From: Duganella qianjiadongensis
Lineage (GTDB): Bacteria; Pseudomonadota; Gammaproteobacteria; Burkholderiales; Burkholderiaceae_D
Reading direction: 5' to 3'
Length of the DNA: 64,000 bases
Assembly: GCF_009857915.1 (NCBI RefSeq)
Contig: NZ_WWCM01000013.1
Location: forward strand, 62,001-126,000
How positions within the stretch are numbered: the stretch's first letter is position 1; each line of letters starts with the position of its first letter. Positions 1 to 9,109 of the stretch are shown here, in pieces. A program made the position numbers and the translations under genes. Below the pieces are notes generated by a model, which worked only from the letters and a program-made list of their open reading frames with translations, made no database searches and had not been told where the DNA came from.

Positions 1-338
1 CGATACTGGATGTGCTGGAATCGGAAGCGACCACTCACTCGTGGAATCTGTCGTCCTCGCTGGCTGCCGTGAAAGCGGCGGAGCGGGGCGTGATCGTGCT
101 GCTCAACTGCGAAGAAACTGCCGAGCAGTTCTTCTCCCAGTTTGCCGCGCTGGATAAGCCCGAAGTCAAACCGAAAGGCCGCGCCGCCAGCATGGACCTG
201 CGCAGCTACGGTATCGGCGCCCAGATTCTGCGCGAAGTGGGTGTCTGCAAGATGCAGTTGCTGGCCAGCCCGCGCAAAATGCCATCGATGACGGGCTTCG
301 ATCTGGAAGTGACCGGCTACATGGCCAAACCTAACTGA
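1..338 (+). CDS. ribBA: RibBA/RibB C-terminal part (riboflavin biosynthesis), cut by window edge
   Basis: Only the last ~112 residues are present; the frame is open to the left edge. The end of the protein ([16 protein letters not shown], then [11 protein letters not shown]) matches the C-terminal GTP cyclohydrolase II-like domain found fused to 3,4-dihydroxy-2-butanone-4-phosphate synthase in beta-proteobacterial RibBA. The fused enzyme feeds both branches of riboflavin synthesis. In many of these fusions the cyclohydrolase half has lost zinc ligands; the relevant part lies outside the window, so that activity cannot be judged. ribH starts 35 bp downstream, so the two are probably co-transcribed. 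Confidence 0.85.
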   Translation, partial: ILDVLESEATTHSWNLSSSLAAVKAAERGVIVLLNCEETAEQFFSQFAALDKPEVKPKGRAASMDLRSYGIGAQILREVGVCKMQLLASPRKMPSMTGFDLEVTGYMAKPN

Positions 339-373
339 TACACCCACCTTACCCACCTAAAAAGAGGCCTCAC

Positions 374-862
374 ATGACCGTAGGTAGCTATGAAATCAAT
401 CTGTCCGGCGACGGACTGCGCGTCGGCATCGTTCAAGCCCGTTTTAACGAAGACGTTTGCCACGGCCTGCTGTCGGCTTGCCTGGCCGAGCTCAAGCATC
501 TGGGCGTCGAAGACGAAGACGTTCTGCACGTGACCGTGCCGGGCGCGCTGGAAGTGCCGCTGGTACTGCAAAAAATGGCAGAATCGCAGCAGTTCGACGC
601 CCTGATCGCACTGGGCGCCGTGATCCGCGGTGAAACCTACCACTTCGAACTGGTGTCGAACGAATCGGGCGCCGGCATCACCCGTATCGGCCTCGATTAT
701 GGTATTCCTATCGCTAACGCCATCCTGACCACGGAAAACGATGAGCAGGCGGAAGTGCGTATGGCCGAGAAGGGCGCGGATGCAGCGCGTGTAGCAGTTG
801 AAATGGCTAACCTGACCATTGCTCTGGAAGAGCTGAATCAGGATCAGGGCGACGACGAGTAA
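374..862 (+). CDS. ribH: 6,7-dimethyl-8-ribityllumazine synthase
   Basis: A 162-residue protein of normal length for lumazine synthase, which condenses 3,4-dihydroxy-2-butanone 4-phosphate with the ribitylamino-pyrimidine in the penultimate step of riboflavin synthesis. Family motifs are clear: the N-terminal GIVQARFN segment, PGALEVPL, and the substrate-binding [12 protein letters not shown] around residues 80-92 with the catalytic His. An AGAGG ribosome site precedes the ATG. It follows ribBA and precedes nusB, a common order (ribBA-ribH-nusB) in this group. The acidic tail (DQGDDE) is unremarkable. Confidence 0.96.
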   Translation: MTVGSYEINLSGDGLRVGIVQARFNEDVCHGLLSACLAELKHLGVEDEDVLHVTVPGALEVPLVLQKMAESQQFDALIALGAVIRGETYHFELVSNESGAGITRIGLDYGIPIANAILTTENDEQAEVRMAEKGADAARVAVEMANLTIALEELNQDQGDDE

Positions 863-956
863 TTGCCCTGATAAAACGGCCGGAAATGCAGTGATGGGCC
901 GGTATGCACCGGCGCATCAGGCCGGATTTTGTAAGAATTTTAGAATAGGTATAACC

Positions 957-1427
957 ATGACAGATAAGACATTGCACGCCAACCCCAGTAAAAACCGCAC
1001 GCCGCGCCACCGCGCGCGTGAGTTTGCGTTGCAGGGTTTGTATCAGTGGCTGCTGAATAACGAAGACGCTTCCACCGTGGTCAACAACATCCGTTCCGCG
1101 CATGGCTTCGACAAGGCTGATGGCGATCACTTCTCGGCCCTGCTGTACGGCGCCATCAAGGATTCCGTGGCCCTGCGCGATACCTTCGCGCCGCTGGTGG
1201 ACCGCGGCGTGGCCGAACTGTCGCCCATCGAGCACGCCGTGCTGCTGATCGGTGCATACGAACTGAAGAACAATCTGGAAATCCCTTACCGCGTCGTCAT
1301 CAACGAAGCGGTCGAACTGACCAAATCGTTCGGCGGCATCGATGGCCACAAATACGTCAATGGCGTGCTGGACAAGCTGGCTGCCAAACTGCGGCCGGAA
1401 GAAGTGGCCGCCGACAAAAAGCGCTAA
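957..1427 (+). CDS. nusB: Transcription antitermination factor NusB
   Basis: A 156-residue all-helical NusB, which binds boxA RNA with NusE (S10) in rRNA antitermination complexes. Recognisable parts are the [14 protein letters not shown] segment near residues 18-33, and the C-terminal [17 protein letters not shown] and [17 protein letters not shown] stretches. An in-frame ATG lies 66 bp upstream (891), but the residues it would add are unlike NusB, so the start at 957 (MTDKTLHA) is preferred. It is the last gene of the riboflavin/nusB unit and is followed 22 bp later by a strong terminator. Confidence 0.95.
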   Translation: MTDKTLHANPSKNRTPRHRAREFALQGLYQWLLNNEDASTVVNNIRSAHGFDKADGDHFSALLYGAIKDSVALRDTFAPLVDRGVAELSPIEHAVLLIGAYELKNNLEIPYRVVINEAVELTKSFGGIDGHKYVNGVLDKLAAKLRPEEVAADKKR

Positions 1428-1449
1428 GCCGCTCGCTGCCCACTATCAA

Positions 1450-1473
1450 GCCACCGCATGCGGTGGCTTTTTT
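1450..1473 (+). terminator. Intrinsic terminator after nusB
   Basis: A perfect 18-bp palindrome (GCCACCGCATGCGGTGGC) is followed by six T, a classic rho-independent terminator closing the ribBA-ribH-nusB unit. Confidence 0.85.
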
Positions 1474-1556
1474 CGTTTGGGGGCAGGCCGTGCATAGGGC
1501 TATGTACCGGCTGGCGCTACCGCCGGGCGCCTGCGGCAGGGCTGCGGTGTTTCGGT

Positions 1557-1585
1557 TTGACTTTATCCCGGGAGCCACAGAGAAT
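1557..1585 (+). promoter_or_regulatory. Candidate sigma-70 promoter for the 1616-2302 gene
   Basis: TTGACT (1557-1562) is followed after 17 bp by GAGAAT (1580-1585). Transcription would begin about 25 bases before the proposed non-AUG start. The -35 box is good and the -10 box moderate. Confidence 0.35.
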
Positions 1586-1615
1586 CGCTTGTTATTTAAT
1601 TAATGTCGAGGTGAC

Positions 1616-2302
1616 ATTATCTACCAGTTCTCTCAACCCGGAGCGCCTTGGCGCCGCCGTAGCTGGCTGGCGCTGATCGGCACGGCCCATGTGCTGGCCG
1701 TGTGGTGCTGGCATGTGCCGCCACGGCTGGCCACGCCCAGGATGGCTGCGCAGACTTCGCTCACCTATATACTGCCGCCGCGCATGGCTGAGCCGCCTGT
1801 CAGGCCTGTGCCAGCGCCTGTAGCGCCTGATCGGCGCACCGCACCGGCGCTGGCCACCCGGCCGCCGCTGGCGCCGCGACAGGCCGAACTGCCGCTTGCG
1901 CCTGTGCCGCCGCCTGCAGCGCCCGCGATGACCCTGATCACGCCGCCAGCGGATCCGTTTGCCTTGCCGTCCAAGACAGCGCAGGACGAGGATGCGCTGC
2001 AGCGCGCGCGGCGCAGCGCTGGTGCAGTGGATAAACAGTTGCGCAAAGAGGCCTGGAACCCGCGCGACAAGAAGATTGCCAATGAGCGTACTTTGCTGGC
2101 CGAAAAGCTGGCCAGTGCCTATACAGGTTCGGATGGCATGACGCAGGAGAGCGTGACGCTCGACGATGGCCGCGTCATGACGCGCATCCGTACCGGTGCC
2201 GGTACCACTTTCTGCGCCGTCAAGGAGAGCAATGGCCAGACGGGAGGGCGTGATCCGTTCCGCGATGGCATACGCACCAAGGTGACCACCTGCGGCCGCT
2301 AG
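1616..2302 (+). CDS. TonB-like N-anchored hypothetical protein, probable non-AUG start
   Basis: About 228 residues; no family recognised. The N-terminus has Arg-rich WRRRSW followed by a single hydrophobic helix (LALIGTAHVLAVWCW), then a Pro/Ala-rich linker and a ~100-residue C-terminal domain with two Cys (TFCAV, TTCGR). This resembles the anchor-and-linker layout of TonB-like periplasmic proteins. The first standard start codon, GTG at 1691, would cut the membrane helix in half. In-frame ATT (1616) or ATC (1619) follows a good Shine-Dalgarno GAGGTGA (1608-1614), and the frame closes just upstream at 1601. I therefore place the start at ATT/ATC. The function is unknown. Confidence 0.55.
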   Translation: MIYQFSQPGAPWRRRSWLALIGTAHVLAVWCWHVPPRLATPRMAAQTSLTYILPPRMAEPPVRPVPAPVAPDRRTAPALATRPPLAPRQAELPLAPVPPPAAPAMTLITPPADPFALPSKTAQDEDALQRARRSAGAVDKQLRKEAWNPRDKKIANERTLLAEKLASAYTGSDGMTQESVTLDDGRVMTRIRTGAGTTFCAVKESNGQTGGRDPFRDGIRTKVTTCGR

Positions 2303-2325
2303 GGCAGGGAGCGTGTAGCGGAAAT

Positions 2326-2353
2326 AAAAAACCACCTCGCGAGGTGGTTTTTT
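2326..2353. terminator. Bidirectional terminator between convergent genes
   Basis: A-run, perfect 18-bp palindrome ACCACCTCGCGAGGTGGT (2331-2348), T-run. It serves the plus-strand hypothetical gene and the minus-strand lytic transglycosylase alike. Confidence 0.85.
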
Positions 2354-2369
2354 ATCGGGGAAGCAATGC

Positions 2370-3260
2370 TTACAGGCCGGCGATCTGGGTGCCGCTGATC
2401 GATTTCTCGGCGCTGGCCAGCGGCTGGGCCGGCTTAGCCGGGACGGCGGCCATCACGGGTGTAATGGTCGGCACTTTTTTGCCTGCCGATACCATTTTCA
2501 AACGCTGATATTCGGCCAGCACTTTCGAGCCGTAGCCATCATCGTGTTCGAAGGCAGCGGCGCCTACGTAGCTTTTCAGGCCGGCTTCAACGGAGCCGCC
2601 ACGGGTGACGTAGTCTTTCAGAATCAGCGAGCCAACGCGGATGTTGGCGACCGGATTAAGCGCAGCCTGGGTGCCGCCCATGTCCTGGAATTTGTCGTGG
2701 TGTACTTTCGACATCACCTGCATCAGACCTTGCGCGCCGACCGGGCTTTCCGCGAACGGATTGAAGCCCGATTCGATCGCCATCACAGCCAGTATCAGCA
2801 GCGGATCGAGTTTGATTTCACGTGCCGTCAGATAGGCGGTGGACACCAGCATATTGGCGGCGTCGCCCGCCACGCGGTAGCGCTTGGACAGCCACGAGGT
2901 CACCCATTGCTGCTGTTTCTTGGTGCCCAGCAGGGCACGTTCTTCGGCCGTCAGCGGCTCGGCACTGGCGACCGGAGCGCTCGATGGGGCTTCCATCAGT
3001 TCCGACAGCGGTGGAACGACGACCGGCTCGGTTTCGGCTTCCGGCGCGCGATTGAGCAGGTTGCTCAGGTCTTTGGCCAGTTCCGGGCGGACAAACAATA
3101 CTGCCATCATAATCAGTGCGCTCACGCCAACGATGGTCAGCGTATGCTGGGCGGTGGCGAGTACACCTTTGGCCGATACGCGCGTGTTAGACAACCACGC
3201 AGCTGGCTGGCGAGCCATGTTGTGGGCAAACTGGGTTGCACCGGTGATACGATTAATCAT
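2370..3260 (-). CDS. Membrane-anchored lytic transglycosylase (SLT domain)
   Basis: A 296-residue protein predicted to cleave the MurNAc-GlcNAc bond of peptidoglycan, forming 1,6-anhydro-MurNAc. A membrane helix sits near residues 40-58 (LTIVGVSALIMMAVLFV), followed by a Pro/Glu-rich linker and a C-terminal Slt-type catalytic domain. The catalytic Glu lies in MAIESGFNPFAES, followed by GAQGLMQVM and the LNPVANIRVGSLILK motif of goose-type/Slt lysozyme folds. The frame is open upstream, but the ATG at 3260 has an AGGGGAAG ribosome site and gives a sensible anchor, so it is chosen. Monocistronic; it converges with the gene at 1616-2302. Confidence 0.85.
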   Translation of the reverse strand: MINRITGATQFAHNMARQPAAWLSNTRVSAKGVLATAQHTLTIVGVSALIMMAVLFVRPELAKDLSNLLNRAPEAETEPVVVPPLSELMEAPSSAPVASAEPLTAEERALLGTKKQQQWVTSWLSKRYRVAGDAANMLVSTAYLTAREIKLDPLLILAVMAIESGFNPFAESPVGAQGLMQVMSKVHHDKFQDMGGTQAALNPVANIRVGSLILKDYVTRGGSVEAGLKSYVGAAAFEHDDGYGSKVLAEYQRLKMVSAGKKVPTITPVMAAVPAKPAQPLASAEKSISGTQIAGL

Positions 3261-3760
3261 AGACTTCCCCTGAAATGTCCGTAAAAGCGCTTCCCCGCCA
3301 GCGTTGTACGCAGCTAACCGGGTGCTAATGCCGTGCATCAGAAATATCATCGTTTTATGCCGCTGGGAGCGCACATAAAACGCCATCATTGCTTGCCTGA
3401 GCTGATGCTTCCTTTGGTACGCCTGGTACTCATTCGGACCGCTATCAGTCGCAATACAACTGCTTTCGGGGGTAAGGCAGACGCCTTTGGCAAACACTCC
3501 TTAAAATGTCATGTGGAGCCCCGACTCCGTGAATGAATGAGCAACAACTTATGTGGTTCGCATATCGAGCAGCACCGTGTTCTCTTCAAGTAGGGCAGAT
3601 TCTATGGGCTGTTTTATATCAAGTCAATGATAACAAACGATGAAGCTATAACTTATAAATCTTACTTTTTTGCTTGCATTGCGCGTAAAACCAATAAAAT
3701 CAACCACTTGACCTGTCTTTTTAAACAGTATGCTGATTTGAAAGAAAAAGTAAAAAACCG
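3261..3760. other. 500-bp intergenic region between divergent genes
   Basis: No credible gene is seen. The part from about 3590 to 3745 is clearly A/T-rich compared with its surroundings and probably holds the promoters of the divergent transglycosylase and ubiD genes. No hairpin, repeat or known riboswitch motif was recognised. Confidence 0.5.
3708..3734 (+). promoter_or_regulatory. Weak candidate promoter for ubiD
   Basis: TTGACC (3708-3713) and TATGCT (3729-3734) are separated by only 15 bp. The boxes are reasonable but the spacing is short, so this is tentative. Confidence 0.25.
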
Positions 3761-5245
3761 ATGAAATATTCCGATCTACGCGATTTCATTTCCCAGTTAC
3801 AACGAATGGGCGAACTTAAGCCCATTTTGACGCCAGTTTCACCGCACTTGGAGATGACCGAGGTTTGCGACCGTACTTTGCGTGCGGGCGGACCGGCTTT
3901 GCTGTTCCAGCATCCCACCGGCCACTGCATGCCGGTGCTCGGTAATCTGTTCGGCACGGAGCGCCGCGTGGCGCTGGGCATGGGGGCGGACAGCGTGAGC
4001 GAATTGCGCAAGATAGGCCATGTGCTGGCGCGCCTGAAAGAGCCGGAACCGCCCAAGGGTTTCAAGGACATCATGGGCATGGGCAGTCTGGTGAAAGCCG
4101 TATGGGATATGGCGCCGAAAGAGCTGCGCGGTGCGCCATGTCAGGAAATCGTGTGGGAAGGGGCGGATGTGGACCTCGGCAAGCTGCCCATCCAGCATTG
4201 CTGGCCCGGCGATATCGCGCCGCTGATTACGTGGGGGCTGGTGATTACCAAAGGCCCTAATAAGAAGCGGCAGAATCTGGGCATCTACCGCCAGCAGGTG
4301 CTGGGACCGAACAAGGTGATCATGCGCTGGCTGGCCCATCGCGGCGGTGCGCTGGATTTCCGCGAGCACGCCATCCAGAACAAGGGCCAGCCTTATCCGA
4401 TCTGCGTAGCGCTCGGGGCTGACCCCGCTACTATATTAGGTGCAGTCACGCCAGTGCCCGATAGCCTGTCGGAATACCAGTTCGCCGGCCTGCTGCGCGG
4501 CAGCCGTACCGAACTGGTTAAAGCCATCGGCAGCGAACTGCGGGTGCCTGCATCGGCCGAAATCGTGCTGGAAGGGCATATCTATGCTGATCCGGATCAC
4601 CCGAGCGGCTACGAGCACGCGCTGGAAGGGCCGTATGGCGATCACACCGGCTATTACAACGAGCAGGACAGCTTCCCTGTGTTCACCATCGATCGCATCA
4701 CCATGCGGCGCGATCCGATTTATCACTCGACCTATACGGGCAAGCCGCCGGACGAGCCGGCCATACTGGGGCTGGCGCTGAATGAAGTGTTCGTGCCGCT
4801 GCTGCAGAAGCAGTTCTCTGAAATTACCGATTTCCACCTGCCGGCTGAAGGCTGCAGCTACCGCATGGCCGTGGTGCAGATTAAGAAGCAGTATGCGGGC
4901 CACGCCAAGCGCGTGATGTTCGGCGTGTGGAGCTTCCTGCGCCAGTTCATGTACACCAAGTTCATCGTGGTGGTGGATGAGGACGTGAATATCCGCGACT
5001 GGAACGAGGTGATCTGGGCGATTACCACCCGCGTCGATCCGACCCGCGATACCACGCTGGTCGATAACACGCCGATCGATTATCTGGACTTTGCCTCGCC
5101 TGTGAGCGGTCTGGGCAGTAAGATGGGTATCGATGCCACCAACAAGTGGCCCGGTGAAACCACGCGCGAATGGGGCACGACCATCACCATGTCGCCCGAG
5201 GTAAAGCGCCGCGTCGATCAGATTTGGCAGGAACTGGGGCTGTAA
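3761..5245 (+). CDS. ubiD: UbiD-family 4-hydroxy-3-polyprenylbenzoate decarboxylase
   Basis: A 494-residue protein of full UbiD length. It removes the carboxyl group from the polyprenyl-4-hydroxybenzoate precursor of ubiquinone, using prenylated FMN supplied by UbiX. Recognisable parts are the N-terminal [17 protein letters not shown], the central [19 protein letters not shown], the conserved [15 protein letters not shown] loop around residues 285-300, and the C-terminal [17 protein letters not shown]. No ubiX is in the window. The 4.5S RNA promoter overlaps the last codons. The match runs the full length, so the assignment is strong. Confidence 0.95.
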   Translation: MKYSDLRDFISQLQRMGELKPILTPVSPHLEMTEVCDRTLRAGGPALLFQHPTGHCMPVLGNLFGTERRVALGMGADSVSELRKIGHVLARLKEPEPPKGFKDIMGMGSLVKAVWDMAPKELRGAPCQEIVWEGADVDLGKLPIQHCWPGDIAPLITWGLVITKGPNKKRQNLGIYRQQVLGPNKVIMRWLAHRGGALDFREHAIQNKGQPYPICVALGADPATILGAVTPVPDSLSEYQFAGLLRGSRTELVKAIGSELRVPASAEIVLEGHIYADPDHPSGYEHALEGPYGDHTGYYNEQDSFPVFTIDRITMRRDPIYHSTYTGKPPDEPAILGLALNEVFVPLLQKQFSEITDFHLPAEGCSYRMAVVQIKKQYAGHAKRVMFGVWSFLRQFMYTKFIVVVDEDVNIRDWNEVIWAITTRVDPTRDTTLVDNTPIDYLDFASPVSGLGSKMGIDATNKWPGETTREWGTTITMSPEVKRRVDQIWQELGL

Positions 5246-5253
5246 GGTATAAT
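5224..5253 (+). promoter_or_regulatory. Promoter of the SRP RNA, embedded in the 3' end of ubiD
   Basis: TTGGCA (5224-5229), an 18-bp spacer and a perfect TATAAT (5248-5253). Transcription would begin at about 5260-5261, exactly where the folded RNA starts. The -35 box lies in ubiD coding sequence. Confidence 0.75.
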
Positions 5254-5260
5254 CATCACG

Positions 5261-5356
5261 GACGGGCCCCTGCGCATTGTGGCATGGCCAACCTGGTCAG
5301 GTCGGGAACGAAGCAGCCACAGCTATTCACCATAAGTGCCGCAGATCAGGCTCGTC
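5261..5356 (+). ncRNA. ffs: 4.5S signal recognition particle RNA (bacterial small SRP RNA)
   Basis: The ~96-nt RNA carries the conserved SRP core around 5291-5318: CCTGGTCAGGTCGGGAACG followed by AAGCAGCC, i.e. the Ffh-binding internal loops and a GGGAAC tetraloop region. The ends pair: GACGGGCC (5261-5268) with GGCTCGTC (5349-5356), including one G-U pair. It assembles with Ffh to target nascent membrane proteins to SecYEG. A perfect -10 box precedes it and a terminator follows. dnaX lies downstream, as in many beta-proteobacteria. Confidence 0.95.
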
Positions 5357-5370
5357 TCCTTCGGGATATT

Positions 5371-5397
5371 AAAAAAGCTGCCATAGGCAGCTTTTTT
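5371..5397 (+). terminator. Intrinsic terminator after the SRP RNA
   Basis: A-run, stem GCTGCC / GGCAGC with ATA loop, then six T. It ends the short ffs transcript. The A-run also lets it work for the minus-strand gene that ends at 5438. Confidence 0.85.
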
Positions 5398-5437
5398 GTT
5401 TTGGGCGCCAGTTCAGGCCGCCTGATACGACTGCGTC

Positions 5438-6091
5438 TTACTCGGAATCGAGTTCGGCTTCCAGCGGATGCTCCGAGGCCAGCATGACAGGGTTTTCCTT
5501 CATCCACGCCGATTCGGGCTTGAGGCGGATCTGGTGCCTGGCATCGGTGTTATAGACCGTGCTACCCACCTTGAGCTGGGCCGGCTTGCCGAACTTGAAC
5601 ACCACCACTTTAATCGTCGGCACGAACAGGCTGAAAGCGCCTGCCATCTTCTTGATCGCCTGATTAGTCTGCTCTACGCTGCTCATGATAGGCGTGTAGT
5701 TCCACTGATTGCCCGGTGGTAGCGGGGTGGTAACTTCGTAGCCGGTGCTGGATTTCTCCTCTTTTGGCAGGCTGGTCAGGATTTTGGTGTCATCCGTCAG
5801 CCATTTCGGGTTGGGGATCAGATTCAGCCGGTAGTCCGCCGTGAGAGCTGGCAGAGGGTGGCGCTCCGCGCCTTGTACTACGGTCAGCACTACATCCTCC
5901 GGCTTGTAGGCCTTGTTCTTGGGCTTGACGACGAGGAACAGGTTGATTTTGTCGCGTTCGGCAGGCGGGATGGCGTAGAACTTGTCCAGGCGCATCTGCT
6001 CAACCAGTTTTTTATAGGGCACCCATTCGCGTTCTTCTGCGTGGGCGGCGAGGGACAGCAACAGCAGGGGGAGTAGGGCCAGTTTTTTCAT
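5438..6091 (-). CDS. Exported protein of unknown function
   Basis: 217 residues with a clear Sec signal peptide (MKKLALLPLLLLSLAAHA, cut after AHA). The mature part contains a KINLFLVVKPKNK strand, a VVFKFGKPAQLKVGSTVY strand near the end and no Cys, suggesting a small soluble periplasmic beta-rich protein. No catalytic motif was recognised. It is transcribed convergently with ffs and divergently from dnaX, 155 bp away. I do not recognise the family with any confidence. Confidence 0.7.
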   Translation of the reverse strand: MKKLALLPLLLLSLAAHAEEREWVPYKKLVEQMRLDKFYAIPPAERDKINLFLVVKPKNKAYKPEDVVLTVVQGAERHPLPALTADYRLNLIPNPKWLTDDTKILTSLPKEEKSSTGYEVTTPLPPGNQWNYTPIMSSVEQTNQAIKKMAGAFSLFVPTIKVVVFKFGKPAQLKVGSTVYNTDARHQIRLKPESAWMKENPVMLASEHPLEAELDSE

Positions 6092-6246
6092 TTATTCAAT
6101 AAGTTAAAAGAAAAACAAATTGTAGGGCTGTCTTTGCCAATTACCAATTCCCATCACGCCTTGTTACAATGTTTTTTTTGGCAGCGCGACGCTGGCGGTT
6201 CTGCAGCGGCTCCCTCGGCCAGTGCTATCTACGGTAAAATCCCAGC

Positions 6247-8727
6247 ATGTCCTATCAAGTCCTCGCCCGTAAATACCGCCCCCGCAACTTCGACACGCTC
6301 GTCGGTCAGGAGCACGTAGTCCGTGCACTGACCCATGCCCTGCATAGCGGCCGTCTGCACCATGCCTATCTGTTCACGGGTACGCGCGGGGTGGGCAAGA
6401 CCACGCTCTCGCGGATACTGGCTAAATCGCTCAATTGCGTGGGGCCGGACGGACAGGGAGGCATCACCGCTACCCCGTGCGGCGTGTGCGAAGCCTGCAG
6501 CGCGATCGATGCGGGCCGCTTTGTCGACTATATAGAGATGGATGCAGCGTCCAACCGTGGTGTGGACGAAATGGCGCAGCTGCTGGAACAGGCGGTGTAC
6601 GCTCCCAGCAATGCGCGCTTCAAGGTCTACATGATCGACGAGGTGCACATGCTGACCAACCACGCCTTCAACGCCATGCTGAAGACGCTGGAAGAGCCGC
6701 CCGAGCACGTGAAATTCATCCTGGCGACTACCGATCCGCAAAAGATACCCGTGACGGTGCTGTCGCGCTGCCTGCAGTTCAATCTGAAGCAGATGCCGCC
6801 CGGTCACATCATCGGCCACCTCGATCATATCCTGGGGCAGGAAGGCATCAGCTTCGAAGCGCCTGCGCTGCGCTTGCTGGCAGCCGGTGCGCATGGTTCG
6901 ATGCGCGATGCGCTGTCGCTGACCGATCAGGCGATTGCCTATGCGGCGGGCGCGGTGACGCTGGACGCCGTGCAAGGCATGCTGGGCGCGCTCGACCAGT
7001 CGTATCTGATCCGTCTGCTCGATGCGCTGGCCGCCAGGGATGGCGCCGATCTGCTGGCGGTGGCCGATGAAATGGCCAGCCGCAGCCTGTCGTACAACGG
7101 CGCCTTGCAGGACCTCGGCACGCTGCTGCACCGGATCGCACTGGCGCAGACGGTGCCGACGGCGCTGCCCGAAGATCTGCCCGAGTATGCCGATGTGGTG
7201 CGCCTTGCCGCTGCCTTTGATGCGGAAGAAGTGCAGCTGTATTACCAGATCGCCGTGCATGGCCGCAATGAACTGGGTCTGGCCCCGGACGAATATGCGG
7301 GCTTCTCGATGACGCTGCTGCGCATGCTGGCCTTTCGCCCCGGCGTCGGTGGCGCCGAAGGACAAGCACCTGCCGCACCGGCGATGACGCGGCAGGCTGC
7401 CGTGGCCGCTGTGCGTGCTGCGGCCGCACCGGCCACGCGTGCCGCTGCCCATGTGCAAGCCAGCCATGCCAGCGTGACGCCGCCTTCCGTGGTGGCTGGC
7501 GCTGCGGCGGCACTGGCAGTGGCCGAATCAGCTCCCGCTCCCGCTCCCGCTCCCATATCGCGCCCTGTGCCGCCGCCGGCAGCAGCAACGGCAGGCGGTA
7601 TTAATATTGCGCCCGCTGCAGCGGCGCAGCATCAGACCGCTCAAGTTCCGGCTGTACCGGCACAGCAGCAGACTGCCCAAGCGCCGGCAGCAGCACCCGC
7701 CGCTGCGGTGGCAGCGGCGCCTATGACCCCAGCGCGGGCAGCGATCAATGCTGCGCTCGAAGCAGCGCGGGCGGCATCGCGTCCCGGCGCACGTTCGGGG
7801 GCCGCATCCAGTCCGGCACCGGCAGCACCAGCAGTTGCTGCGGCAGTTGCACCCGCTGCGCCTGTAGCGCCCGCGATGGCGGCAGCGCCGCTGCCCGCGG
7901 CACCAGTGCCGCAGCCGCAGGCGGTAGCACCGGCGCTGGCAGCAGCAACGGCCCCGGCATCGGCTCCGCAGCCGCAGGCAGTAGTGCCAGCATCATCGCC
8001 TGCACGTCCGGCGCCCTGGGAAGACATGCCTAGTGGCGCAGTGCAAGCCGCTGTAGCGGTGGCGCCGCCTCAGGCGCCCGCGTTTGCGCAGGCGGTGCCT
8101 GCAGCCCGGCCAGCCGATGACGAAGACGATCTGCCGCCATGGGTCACCGAATTTTCCGACGACAGTGCCGTCGCCCCGGCGGGCATGCCGGCCTATATGA
8201 ACGAGCCGTCGCCAGCCCATGGCTATGCGGATGAAGCGCAAGCCGTGGTGATGCCTGCGCGTGCCGCGCCAGCTCCCGCCCAGGCACCATATGCCTATGT
8301 GATAACGCCGGTGCCGGAACTGAACTGGGACGGCAACTGGCCTGCGGTGGCAGCCACGCTGCCGCTGCGCGGGGTGGCCCAGCAGCTGGCCATGCAGGCC
8401 GAACTGATTTCCTGCAGCATGGACGGCAATGCGGTCGTATTCAAGCTGCGCGTGCCGATCGAAACCTGGCGCACGCCGGGCAACGTCGAGAAGCTCAACG
8501 CGGCGCTCAACGAACGCTTCGCCCGCAGCGTGCGGGTCGAAACGGAGCTCGGTCCTGTGTGGTACACGGCCAGCGCCGAAGCGCAGGCACACCGTGCTGC
8601 CTGCCAGAAGGCGGCCGAAGAGACGGTGGCTAAGGACCCGTTTATCAATGCCATGATCCGTGAGTTCGATGCCTGGGTAGTACCGGGCACCATCGTGCCG
8701 CCGCCCAGTTCGGCGACACTGCACTGA
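6247..8727 (+). CDS. dnaX: DNA polymerase III subunit gamma/tau
   Basis: 826 residues. This is the clamp-loader ATPase that also tethers polymerase cores and DnaB at the replication fork. N-terminal AAA+ features: Walker A GTRGVGKTT (45-53), zinc-binding Cys 64, 78, 81 and 84, DEVH (131-134), sensor SRC (173-175). Residues ~375-640 form an unusually long Ala/Pro-rich linker of low complexity. The C-terminal tau domain (LNWDGNWPAVAATLPLRGVAQQLA onward) follows. I saw no A-AAA-AAG slippery heptamer at the expected place, so a frameshift-made gamma form is not evident. It heads a dnaX-ybaB-recR unit, a conserved order. Confidence 0.95.
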   Translation: MSYQVLARKYRPRNFDTLVGQEHVVRALTHALHSGRLHHAYLFTGTRGVGKTTLSRILAKSLNCVGPDGQGGITATPCGVCEACSAIDAGRFVDYIEMDAASNRGVDEMAQLLEQAVYAPSNARFKVYMIDEVHMLTNHAFNAMLKTLEEPPEHVKFILATTDPQKIPVTVLSRCLQFNLKQMPPGHIIGHLDHILGQEGISFEAPALRLLAAGAHGSMRDALSLTDQAIAYAAGAVTLDAVQGMLGALDQSYLIRLLDALAARDGADLLAVADEMASRSLSYNGALQDLGTLLHRIALAQTVPTALPEDLPEYADVVRLAAAFDAEEVQLYYQIAVHGRNELGLAPDEYAGFSMTLLRMLAFRPGVGGAEGQAPAAPAMTRQAAVAAVRAAAAPATRAAAHVQASHASVTPPSVVAGAAAALAVAESAPAPAPAPISRPVPPPAAATAGGINIAPAAAAQHQTAQVPAVPAQQQTAQAPAAAPAAAVAAAPMTPARAAINAALEAARAASRPGARSGAASSPAPAAPAVAAAVAPAAPVAPAMAAAPLPAAPVPQPQAVAPALAAATAPASAPQPQAVVPASSPARPAPWEDMPSGAVQAAVAVAPPQAPAFAQAVPAARPADDEDDLPPWVTEFSDDSAVAPAGMPAYMNEPSPAHGYADEAQAVVMPARAAPAPAQAPYAYVITPVPELNWDGNWPAVAATLPLRGVAQQLAMQAELISCSMDGNAVVFKLRVPIETWRTPGNVEKLNAALNERFARSVRVETELGPVWYTASAEAQAHRAACQKAAEETVAKDPFINAMIREFDAWVVPGTIVPPPSSATLH

Positions 8728-8764
8728 TCGCTATTTACCCTTTTAATCCACGGAGTATTCCAAC

Positions 8765-9091
8765 ATGATGAAGAACCAACTGGCTGGCCTGATGAAGCAG
8801 GCACAAGCAATGCAGGACAATATGAAAAAGGCCCAGGACGCACTGGCGCTGGTGGAAGTGGAAGGCCAGTCCGGTGCCGGTCTGGTGAAGGTGGTGATGA
8901 CCTGCAAAAACGACGTGAAGCGTGTTTCCATCGACCCGTCGCTGCTGGCAGACGACAAGGATATGCTGGAAGATCTGGTGGCGGCAGCTTTCAACGACGC
9001 CGTGCGCAAAGCCGAAGCGACTTCCGCCGAAAAAATGAGCGGCCTGACCGCCGGCCTGAATCTGCCTGCCGGCTTCAAGATGCCTTTCTAA
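8765..9091 (+). CDS. ybaB: YbaB/EbfC nucleoid-associated protein
   Basis: 108 residues, the usual size. YbaB/EbfC proteins are small DNA-binding dimers found next to dnaX and recR across bacteria. Typical features are N-terminal [22 protein letters not shown], the [30 protein letters not shown] core and the C-terminal [18 protein letters not shown] ribosome site precedes two consecutive ATG codons (8765, 8768); either could be used. It lies between dnaX (37 bp upstream) and recR (18 bp downstream). Confidence 0.95.
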   Translation: MMKNQLAGLMKQAQAMQDNMKKAQDALALVEVEGQSGAGLVKVVMTCKNDVKRVSIDPSLLADDKDMLEDLVAAAFNDAVRKAEATSAEKMSGLTAGLNLPAGFKMPF

Positions 9092-9109
9092 TCCGCTGCG
9101 CGCCGGCCC

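Noticed and set aside
7400-8130. Possible programmed frameshift in dnaX to make a short gamma form
   Set aside because: No A-AAA-AAG or similar slippery heptamer and no nearby ribosome-like stimulator was found in the linker region; the reading frame stays open to the tau end.
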